A stretch of DNA of 64,000 nt from Stenotrophomonas hibiscicola ATCC 19867 (GTDB lineage: Bacteria; Pseudomonadota; Gammaproteobacteria; Xanthomonadales; Xanthomonadaceae). A program made the position numbers and the translations under genes. Location of the stretch: NCBI RefSeq assembly GCF_000382065.1, contig NZ_KB907498.1:62001-126000 (forward strand), given 5' to 3'. The notes beneath the pieces are model-generated. The model was given only the letters and a program-made list of their open reading frames with translations, was not told the DNA's origin and did not search any database. Below, one piece after another: positions 57,542 through 64,000 of this stretch (the first letter of the stretch is position 1; each line of letters opens with the position of its first letter).

Positions 57542-59812
57542 ATGTCCCCGACCCGTACTTCCCGTGGCCGCCTTCCGGTCGCGCGCCCCCTCGTTGCCGC
57601 TCTTTCCGCCCTGCTGCCGCTGGTTGCGGCCGCCCAGGAAACTCCCGCTGCCAAGGATCCGGTTGCCCTCGATGCCCTGCAGGTGACCGCGCAGCGGCGC
57701 GTCGAGAACGCCAAGGACGTACCGGTCGCACTGAGCGCGATCCAGGGCGAGAAGCTGGATGTGTTCGGCTCGGCCGGCGATGACATCCGCTTCCTGGCCG
57801 CACGCGTGCCCAGCCTCAACATCGAGTCGTCCTACGGCCGTGCCTTCCCGCGCTTCTACATCCGCGGCCTGGGCAACACCGATTTCGACCTCAATGCCTC
57901 GCAGCCGGTGTCGCTGGTGTATGACGACGTGGTGCAGGAAAGCCCGCTGCTGAAGGGATTCCCGCTGTTCGACCTGGCCAACGTGGAAGTGCTGCGTGGC
58001 CCGCAGGGCACGCTGTTCGGCCGCAACACCCCGGCCGGTGTGGTCAAGTTCGATTCGGCACGCCCGTCGCAGGATGCCGATGGTTACCTCCGTGTCGGCT
58101 ACGGCAGCTACAACAGCTGGAACGTGCAGGGCGCCTACGGCGGCCCGCTGACCGACCGCTGGTCGGCACGCGTCTCGGCCATCTACCAGCGCCGCGACGA
58201 CTGGGTCGACAACACCCGCGTCGGCGCTCCCAACAGTGGCTTCGAAGGCTATGACGAAGCCGCCGGCCGCGTGCAGTTCCTGTACGAAGGCGACGACTTC
58301 GAAGCACTGTTCAATCTGCACAAGCGCAAGCTCAACGGTACCGCCCGCCTGTTCCGCGCCAACATCATCCAGAAGGGTGGCAATTCGCTGGTCGAGAACT
58401 TCGACCGCGACAAGGTGGCCAACGACGGCGTCAACTTCTCCGACCTGGAGACCTGGGGCGGCAGCGCGCGCCTGCAGTGGAACCTCGGTTCGGTGACCCT
58501 GCATTCGATCACCGGTTATGAAACCGCCGAGTCGCTCAACCGTGGCGACATCGACGGTGGCTACGGTGCGGCCTTCCTCGGTGCCGGCAACTACGGTCCG
58601 GGCCTGATTCCGTTCTCGTCGGAGTCGGCCGACGGCCTGCCGCACCACCGCCAGTGGACGCAGGAAGTGCGCATCGAGTCCAACGAATGGGGCCGCTTCG
58701 ACTGGCAGGCCGGCGTCTTCTACTTCGATGAAGACGTGACCATCAACAACTTCAACTACGACTCGCTGACCCCGGGCAATCCGCAGACCGGCCACGTGGT
58801 GCAGAACCAGCGCAACAAGGCGTGGGCCGTGTTCGCTTCGGGCGACTTCGATGTCACCGACCGCTTCAAGCTGCGTGCCGGCGTGCGCTATACCCAGGAC
58901 AAGAAGGACTTCAGCGCCAGCGTGCTGCAGGCCGTTCCGTTCGGCACCCCGGTCAGCGGCCCGTACCTGGCCAACACCGACGTCAACGACGTCAGCTGGG
59001 ACGTCAGCGGCGTGTACAAGCTGACCGACGACATCAACGCCTACGCCCGCGTCGCCAAGGGCTTCCGCGCGCCGTCGATCCAGGGCCGCCTGGCCTTTGC
59101 GCCGGGCCTGTCGCAGGCCGATTCGGAGAAGGTCATCTCGTACGAGGCCGGCATCAAGGCCGACCTGTTCGAGCGCCGCGCGCGCCTGGGCCTGAGCGTG
59201 TTCCGCTACAACGTTGACGGCCAGCAGCTGATCGCCGTGGGCGGTGCCAACAACACCGCCACCCTGCTCAACGCCGACAAGACCATCGGCCAGGGCGTGG
59301 AACTGGACCTGGAAGCCTACCTGGCCGACAACGTCCTGCTGACCTTCGGCAGCAGCTACAACGACACCGAGATCAAGGACAAGAACCTTGCGGTGGCGAT
59401 CTGCGGCGGTGGCTGCACCATCAACGACCCGACCACGGTCATCAACGGCGGCACCTATGCGCTGGTGAACGGCAACCCGCTGCCGCAGGCGCCGAAATGG
59501 ATCCACAACGCGACCCTGCGCGTGGGCTTCCCGCTCAGCGATGGCAGCGAGCTGTACGCTTACACCGACTGGGCCTACCGCAGCGCGGTGAACTTCTTCA
59601 TCTACGAGTCGCCGGAATTCCGCGGCCGCAGTTCGCTGGAAGGCGGCCTGCGCCTGGGCTACAACTGGGATTACGGCCAGTACGACGTGGCGGTGTTCGG
59701 TCGCAACCTGACCAACCAGACCCGCGTGGTCGGCGCGATCGACTTCAACAACCTGACCGGCTTCCTCAACGAGCCGCGTACCTGGGGCGTGGAGTTCACC
59801 GCGAAGTTCTGA
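57542..59812 (+). CDS. TonB-dependent outer-membrane receptor
   Basis: A 756-residue receptor. A signal peptide (PLVAALSALLPLVAAAQ) is followed by a TonB-box region (VALDALQVTAQR), a plug (VPVALSAIQGEKLDVFGSAGDDIRFLAARVPSLNI, FYIRGLGNTDFD, VEVLRGPQGTLFGRNTPAGVVKF) and a barrel ending WGVEFTAKF. The plug is like those of catecholate or sugar receptors; the ligand is unknown. I chose ATG 57542 (MSPTRTSRG), as the upstream frame lacks a signal-like start. A strong terminator follows. Confidence 0.9.
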   Translation: MSPTRTSRGRLPVARPLVAALSALLPLVAAAQETPAAKDPVALDALQVTAQRRVENAKDVPVALSAIQGEKLDVFGSAGDDIRFLAARVPSLNIESSYGRAFPRFYIRGLGNTDFDLNASQPVSLVYDDVVQESPLLKGFPLFDLANVEVLRGPQGTLFGRNTPAGVVKFDSARPSQDADGYLRVGYGSYNSWNVQGAYGGPLTDRWSARVSAIYQRRDDWVDNTRVGAPNSGFEGYDEAAGRVQFLYEGDDFEALFNLHKRKLNGTARLFRANIIQKGGNSLVENFDRDKVANDGVNFSDLETWGGSARLQWNLGSVTLHSITGYETAESLNRGDIDGGYGAAFLGAGNYGPGLIPFSSESADGLPHHRQWTQEVRIESNEWGRFDWQAGVFYFDEDVTINNFNYDSLTPGNPQTGHVVQNQRNKAWAVFASGDFDVTDRFKLRAGVRYTQDKKDFSASVLQAVPFGTPVSGPYLANTDVNDVSWDVSGVYKLTDDINAYARVAKGFRAPSIQGRLAFAPGLSQADSEKVISYEAGIKADLFERRARLGLSVFRYNVDGQQLIAVGGANNTATLLNADKTIGQGVELDLEAYLADNVLLTFGSSYNDTEIKDKNLAVAICGGGCTINDPTTVINGGTYALVNGNPLPQAPKWIHNATLRVGFPLSDGSELYAYTDWAYRSAVNFFIYESPEFRGRSSLEGGLRLGYNWDYGQYDVAVFGRNLTNQTRVVGAIDFNNLTGFLNEPRTWGVEFTAKF

Positions 59813-59836
59813 TGCGGTGGTTGCGTTGATGCAATG

Positions 59837-59870
59837 CAGAAGGGCCGGCGCACTGCCGGCCCTTCTGTTT
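59837..59870 (+). terminator. Terminator after the receptor gene
   Basis: A 13-base perfect stem (CAGAAGGGCCGGC with GCCGGCCCTTCTG) and a 5-base loop, then TTT. Confidence 0.85.
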
Positions 59871-59879
59871 CCTGCTTCG

Positions 59880-59936
59880 TGTAGAGCCGAGCCTGCGCTC
59901 GGCTGCTCTGAGCCGAGCATGGCTCGGCTCTACAGA
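59880..59936. repeat. SMAG-type palindrome pair
   Basis: TGTAGAGCCGAGCCTGCGCT and, eleven bases on, GAGCCGAGCATGGCTCGGCT followed by CTACAGA. It lies between convergent genes. Confidence 0.88.
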
Positions 59937-59944
59937 GGCGTGGC

Positions 59945-60784
59945 CTACAGCGCGCTCTGCGGGCGCACCTTCAGCACCGCATTCTCGGTGGCGCAGTCGC
60001 GGCTGGAGTGCAGGCCGGCCTTGCGCGCCGCTTCGATCTCCTTGCGTGCGGCCAGCAGGTCCTTGTTGAAGGCCGCGTTGTCGTGCAGGCGGGCCACGGC
60101 GGCCGCGCCCATGAAGCGGCCTTCGAGGATGTCGCTCTGCCAATGCACGTTGCACACCAGGCGGCTCTCGCCGTAGTTGCGGCCGCGGGCCTGGATGGCA
60201 TCGGCGCGGTCCGGCGCGATCTCCGACAGGATCAGTGCCCATGCCCAGCCGATTGAGGTGTGGCCGGACGGGTACGAGCCGTTCTTGCGCAGGCCGTCTT
60301 CGTCCTTCGGCGAGCAGGTCGGTTCACCGTTGACCATGAACGGACGCGGGCGCTGGTAGTGGTTCTTGGCCGCCTTGGTCGCCGCACTGGCGTCGATCCG
60401 GCTGCGCTCCAGCAGGCGATACAGCGCCGGGGTCTTCACCGCATCGACGTCGATGTCGGCGGCGCAGGAGAAGTGGTTGGCGCCTTCGGGGAAACCGAGT
60501 TCCGCATCGACGCCGGCCTGGGCGAAGCGCGGGCTGCCACGCAGCGCGCGGGCCTCACGGCTGACCTGCTCGTCCAGGGCGAACGCGGCCGAACCGGCCA
60601 CCGGTGGTGCCGGTACCAGGTCGAGGCTGGCCGGAACCGCGTTCTTGTCCAGATAACCCACCGCCTTGGTGGTGATGTTGGCTTCGACGGCGGTCGGCTT
60701 GGCGGCGGTGGCGGCACAACCGGCCAGGGCAGCGGCCACGGCAAGGCCGAGCAGCGGGCGGGCAGGGTGGGAGATCAGCGACAT
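59945..60784 (-). CDS. Class A acid phosphatase, lipoprotein
   Basis: A 279-residue vanadium-haloperoxidase-fold phosphatase. The three signature parts are present: KNHYQRPRPF (KxxxxxxRP), GSYPSGHTS (PSGH) and GESRLVCNVHWQSD (SRxxxxxHxxxD). The N terminus has a lipobox LAGC, so it is anchored in the envelope. It hydrolyses phosphate monoesters in the periplasm. I chose ATG 60784; ATG 60808 is also in frame. Confidence 0.92.
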   Translation of the reverse strand: MSLISHPARPLLGLAVAAALAGCAATAAKPTAVEANITTKAVGYLDKNAVPASLDLVPAPPVAGSAAFALDEQVSREARALRGSPRFAQAGVDAELGFPEGANHFSCAADIDVDAVKTPALYRLLERSRIDASAATKAAKNHYQRPRPFMVNGEPTCSPKDEDGLRKNGSYPSGHTSIGWAWALILSEIAPDRADAIQARGRNYGESRLVCNVHWQSDILEGRFMGAAAVARLHDNAAFNKDLLAARKEIEAARKAGLHSSRDCATENAVLKVRPQSAL

Positions 60785-61046
60785 GGACGGGCTCCGGAGA
60801 AAGAACATCGCGTCATGATCGCAGTCCCAGTGCGGCACCGCAGTGGCCATCGGTCATACGGCCAGAACCGGCATGGTCATCGAAACAAGATGAAAAACGT
60901 CATCAAGTGACGCCAGTCTCCTGAATCCGGGCGCAGCGCACGGACTTTCACGCGCCCGCGCCGTGAGCATCGGCACATCGGCAGGCACCAGAGGCCGTCC
61001 AGTTCCAGCCGGGTCGGGGGGATCCGAAGACAGAGGGAGAGACGCG

Positions 61047-61925
61047 ATGCGCAGCACCGCAACAGGAAGTACCGTCCTGGCCCTGCTCCTGGGGCTTGCA
61101 ACAGCGCCGGCGCAGGCCGCCGACGTGGTCGGCGTGGCCTTCGTGCATGGCACCGGCGCGCAGACCAACGCCACCCAGGACTACTGGCAGCCGACCATCA
61201 TCGACACCGTGCGCCAGGGCCTGCCCAACAGCAGTAATTACGTGGTCATCAACTGCGATTTCACCCAGTACATGTGGAAACCGGAAGCGGCCGGCTGCCT
61301 GGCCAACCAGCTGACCCGTTTCATCGACAGCCGTGGCATCACCCAGCTGGTGGTGATCACCCACTCCAACGGCGGCAACGTGGTGCGCTGGATCCTGTCC
61401 AACCCGACCTACGACAGCCGCTATCCGAACATCATCCGCACGGTGCGCAAGGTCACCGCGCTGGCGCCGTCTTCGGCGGGCACGCCGCTGGCCGATGCGG
61501 TGCTCAACGGCAATACCTTCGAAACCTCGCTGGGCTGGCTGCTGGGCTACAAGAACGACGCGGTGCGCCAGCAGCAGGTGGCGAGCATGGCCACCTACAA
61601 CGCGCAGAACCTGTACGGCACCGCAGGCCGTCCCGCCCTGCCCAAGCCGTTCCGTGCGGTGGTCGGCAGCGACGTGGAATCGGCGGTATGGGACAGCAAC
61701 AGCTACTGCGGTGGCTACGCCGCCAATGTCGGCCTGGAGTTCACCCAGAACTGGCTGTCCTCCTGCTCCGATGGCTTCCTGGAGTGCAGCAGCCAGAAGG
61801 CCGCCGGCACCACCTGGTTCACCGACAAGCAGCGCACCCAGGGGGCAGAGCCGCTCAGCCACAACCAGAGCCGCCGCGAGTGCTTCGGCCTCGGCACCCT
61901 GCTGCGCAACGACCTGACCCAGTGA
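61047..61925 (+). CDS. Secreted alpha/beta hydrolase, lipase- or PHB-depolymerase-like
   Basis: A 292-residue exported protein (signal peptide to about residue 24, APAQA). VAFVHGTGAQ forms the oxyanion turn and ITHSNGGNVVRWIL holds the nucleophile serine in a HSNGG pentad. Six or so cysteines in the C-terminal half suggest disulfides, as in secreted enzymes. The next gene starts 11 bases after its stop and encodes a secreted partner, so they are likely co-expressed. The substrate is not determined. Confidence 0.82.
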   Translation: MRSTATGSTVLALLLGLATAPAQAADVVGVAFVHGTGAQTNATQDYWQPTIIDTVRQGLPNSSNYVVINCDFTQYMWKPEAAGCLANQLTRFIDSRGITQLVVITHSNGGNVVRWILSNPTYDSRYPNIIRTVRKVTALAPSSAGTPLADAVLNGNTFETSLGWLLGYKNDAVRQQQVASMATYNAQNLYGTAGRPALPKPFRAVVGSDVESAVWDSNSYCGGYAANVGLEFTQNWLSSCSDGFLECSSQKAAGTTWFTDKQRTQGAEPLSHNQSRRECFGLGTLLRNDLTQ

Positions 61926-61936
61926 GGGAGACGACC

Positions 61937-63139
61937 ATGACGATTCATTCCACCCTGCTGGCCAGTGCGGTGCTGGCAGTCCTGTCCCTTTCCGCCGCGC
62001 AGGCCGCGCAGCCTCTGCAGGCGGCCCGCGTGGGCGACCAGGTACCTGCGGCGCTGGTTGCCGCGCCATTGCCGGCCGATGACAGCGAACGTGCACCGCT
62101 GTCCTTCGCCTGGGCGTTGGACCCGGCACAACCGCTGCAGGCGGCCACGCCGTATGCCTCGGTCAGCCGCAGCTACTGGCAGCAGGTCGATGGCTCGCAG
62201 CTGCAACGCGGCCTGGACCTGCCGCTGACGGCGCCCGATGCGGTGATCCAGCTGAGCCCGGCCGCAGGTGCCCGCGCGCTGCCTGCCAACACCCTGCAGA
62301 TGCGCGACCCGGCTGGCCGCAGCAGCGTGGCCCGCAGTGTCGATGCGCGCGCGCTGCAGGATGCCGGCATGCCGGTGAGTGATGGCAGCAGCATGCTGCG
62401 CACCGGCGCGACCAGTTCGGCCGGTGCGTACACGCTGCAGAGCACGCAGGCGCAGGGCCGCTATGTGGTGCAGGTGCTTGAGCCGAACAGCCCGCTGCGG
62501 CTGGAAGTGCAGGCCAACCAGGCGCAGGTGCTGGCCGGTGGCAACGTGCAGCTGCAGGCACGCCTGCTGGAAGACGGCGCCACCACCGCGCAGCTGGCCT
62601 CGCGCCGTGGCGGCCTGGGCGGCGAAGCCCTGCTGGTCGCACCGGATGGCCGCAGCTGGCCGCAGCGCCTGCTGCGCACCACCGATGGTGCCCTGCGTGC
62701 ACAGGTGCGGATTCCGGCTGATGTCGGCAGCGTGCAGGGGCTGTGGGAACTGCAGGTGTTCGCCCAGGCCGATGGCGTGCTGCGCGACGGCAAGGTGGCT
62801 TTCGCGGTGGCACGGCCCACTGCTCGCTTCAGTGGCCAGGCGGCACCCGACCCGGCCAGCCGCCAGGTCGCGCTGCCGCTGCAGGTGGCCGCCGCCGGTC
62901 GCTACGAGGCGCGTGGCACGTTGTATGCCACCGGCCGCGATGGCCAGCTGAAGCCGGTGGCGCAGGCGCATGCGGCCGCGTGGTTCGATGGACCGGGGCG
63001 TGGCCAGCTGGTGCTGCCATTCGACCAGGCCGCGTTGCCGGCTGGCTTCGGCGCACCCTACGAACTGCGCGACCTGCAGCTGCAGGACCAGAGCCGGATG
63101 GCACCGATCGAGTCGCGCGCGCTGGCGTTGAAGTTCTGA
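61937..63139 (+). CDS. Secreted beta-rich protein paired with the hydrolase
   Basis: A 400-residue exported protein (signal peptide ending near SAAQAA). Most of it is beta-structured, with Ig-like stretches (YVVQVLEPNSPLRLEVQANQAQVLAGGNVQLQARLLEDG and GRYEARGTLYATGRDGQL). It resembles proteins described as DUF4785, but I am not certain. Position and pairing suggest that it helps the hydrolase, for instance as a chaperone or binding partner. Confidence 0.7.
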   Translation: MTIHSTLLASAVLAVLSLSAAQAAQPLQAARVGDQVPAALVAAPLPADDSERAPLSFAWALDPAQPLQAATPYASVSRSYWQQVDGSQLQRGLDLPLTAPDAVIQLSPAAGARALPANTLQMRDPAGRSSVARSVDARALQDAGMPVSDGSSMLRTGATSSAGAYTLQSTQAQGRYVVQVLEPNSPLRLEVQANQAQVLAGGNVQLQARLLEDGATTAQLASRRGGLGGEALLVAPDGRSWPQRLLRTTDGALRAQVRIPADVGSVQGLWELQVFAQADGVLRDGKVAFAVARPTARFSGQAAPDPASRQVALPLQVAAAGRYEARGTLYATGRDGQLKPVAQAHAAAWFDGPGRGQLVLPFDQAALPAGFGAPYELRDLQLQDQSRMAPIESRALALKF

Positions 63140-63182
63140 GCAAGGGTGCAGCGGGCGGGGTTCCGGCCCGCTGTACCGTTTT

Positions 63183-63257
63183 CTGTAGAGCCGAGCCTAT
63201 GCTCGGCTGCCGTTCCCCGCGGCCAGAAGCAGCCGAGCATAGGCTCGGCTCTACAGT
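63183..63257. repeat. SMAG-type palindrome pair
   Basis: CTGTAGAGCCGAGCCTATGC and its partner ending CTCGGCTCTACAG, 44 bases after the stop and 11 bases before the end of the minus-strand ABC gene. The convergent placement fits a role in transcription ends. Confidence 0.88.
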
Positions 63258-63267
63258 GGCATGTCGA

Positions 63268-64000
63268 TTATCCCGCGTACGCGGTCAGCCGGCCTTCCTG
63301 CTCGCATACCGTGATCGCGCCACCGAACACCGCCGACAGCGGTTCGTTGCGCAGCAGCTCGGCGCGGGTACCGTCAGCCAGTACGCGGCCGTCACGCAGC
63401 AGCACCACGCGTTCGATCTCGGGAATGATCTCTTCGATGTGGTGGGTCACCAGCACCAGGGTGATGCCCTGCTGGGCCAGCACGCGCATGGTCGCCACCA
63501 GCTGCTCGCGGGCGACCAGGTCCAGCCCGGTGGAGGGTTCGTCCAGCAGCAGCGCCTGCGGCCGGTTGACCAGCGCGCGCGCGATCAGCACGCGGCGGGT
63601 TTCGCCGGCCGACAGCTCGGCGTAGGCACGTTCACGCAGGGACAGCGCGCCGGTCATCGCCAGTGTCTCGCCGACACGTGCGCGCATGTCGGCGGTCACC
63701 TCGCGGAAGCCGGGCACCACGTAGCTGGCGAAGAAGCCGGACAGCACCGCCTGTTCCACGGTCAGCCCCGGCATGTCGGCCAGGTTGCTGCTGAGGTCGC
63801 CGGTGACGATGCCCAGCTGCGAGCGCAGCCGGTCTACCTGCCAGCGGTTCTGGCCCAGCACCCTCACCGCGACGGAGCCGTCGACCTGCGCCAGCGGGTA
63901 CAGCTCGCGGGTGATCAGCTTGATGAAGGTCGATTTGCCACAGCCGTTGGGGCCGAGCAGGGCGGTGTGCTGGCCCTGCGCGATGCGCAGGCTGAGCCCA
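63268..64000 (-). CDS. ABC transporter ATP-binding protein (partial, 5' end outside window)
   Basis: The C-terminal 244 residues of an ABC ATPase; the start lies beyond base 64000. Walker A GPNGCGKST and the following TFIKLI lie near the window edge. The signature is LSAGETRRV, Walker B ALLLDEPSTGLD and the switch histidine LVTHH. LGIVTGDLSSNLADMPGLTVEQAVLSGFF is unusual for sugar or amino acid ATPases and is closer to the molybdate ModF-like or uncharacterised exporters. The substrate is unknown. Confidence 0.88.
   Translation of the reverse strand, partial: GLSLRIAQGQHTALLGPNGCGKSTFIKLITRELYPLAQVDGSVAVRVLGQNRWQVDRLRSQLGIVTGDLSSNLADMPGLTVEQAVLSGFFASYVVPGFREVTADMRARVGETLAMTGALSLRERAYAELSAGETRRVLIARALVNRPQALLLDEPSTGLDLVAREQLVATMRVLAQQGITLVLVTHHIEEIIPEIERVVLLRDGRVLADGTRAELLRNEPLSAVFGGAITVCEQEGRLTAYAG

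Noticed and set aside
57512..59920. An 802-codon minus-strand frame across a TonB receptor
   Set aside because: It is antisense of a well-supported receptor gene and looks like shadow sequence.

Overview
The window is about 64 kb of high-GC gammaproteobacterial chromosome, best matched to the Stenotrophomonas maltophilia complex (Xanthomonadaceae). It opens with the recF-gyrB pair that lies next to oriC in this group. It continues with a tonB-exbB-exbD1-exbD2 cluster arranged as in Xanthomonas. Its intergenic regions carry GTAG-flanked palindromes of the kind described as S. maltophilia SMAG repeats. I recognised all of this by reading; nothing was searched against a database. No tRNA, rRNA or CRISPR array was seen.

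Layout: 1-11.1 kb is core (recF end, gyrB, a CPBP protease, an M48 lipoprotein protease, a TPR protein, the TonB energising complex, cardiolipin synthase, pdxJ). 11.2-18.3 kb is an accessory region. A PA0069-type radical SAM gene is split inside its iron-sulfur cysteine motif by about 6.0 kb of lower-GC DNA. That insert holds an intact homologue of the gene it splits, a small membrane zinc-ribbon protein, a broken Rhs/YD-repeat toxin gene with an intact immunity-like gene, and a decayed IS5-type element. 18.4-28.4 kb returns to chromosomal genes: a 2OG-Fe oxygenase, fructose-1,6-bisphosphatase, an aromatic aminotransferase, a TonB receptor, and a Ku-LigD end-joining operon in which ligD has lost its nuclease and ligase domains.

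28.5-51.2 kb is a uronate/pectin utilisation locus. It combines a TonB-dependent receptor, a 1267-residue secreted LamG/toroid protein, three hydrolases or acetylesterases, a GH43 enzyme, a cupin, a TRAP transporter, a LacI-type regulator, kduI, kduD, kdgK and eda. The likely flow is outer-membrane uptake, periplasmic trimming and deacetylation, TRAP import of unsaturated uronates, then KduI, KduD, KdgK and Eda to pyruvate and glyceraldehyde-3-phosphate. A shared 9-base sequence, ATGACACCG, occurs upstream of five transcription units here and probably marks the operator of the LacI-type regulator.

51.2-64 kb holds phenylalanine hydroxylase with a divergent Lrp-type regulator, an unusual SF1 helicase-like ATPase, a patatin lipoprotein, an AIM24-type protein, another TonB receptor, a class A acid phosphatase, a secreted hydrolase with its partner protein, and the end of an ABC ATPase gene.
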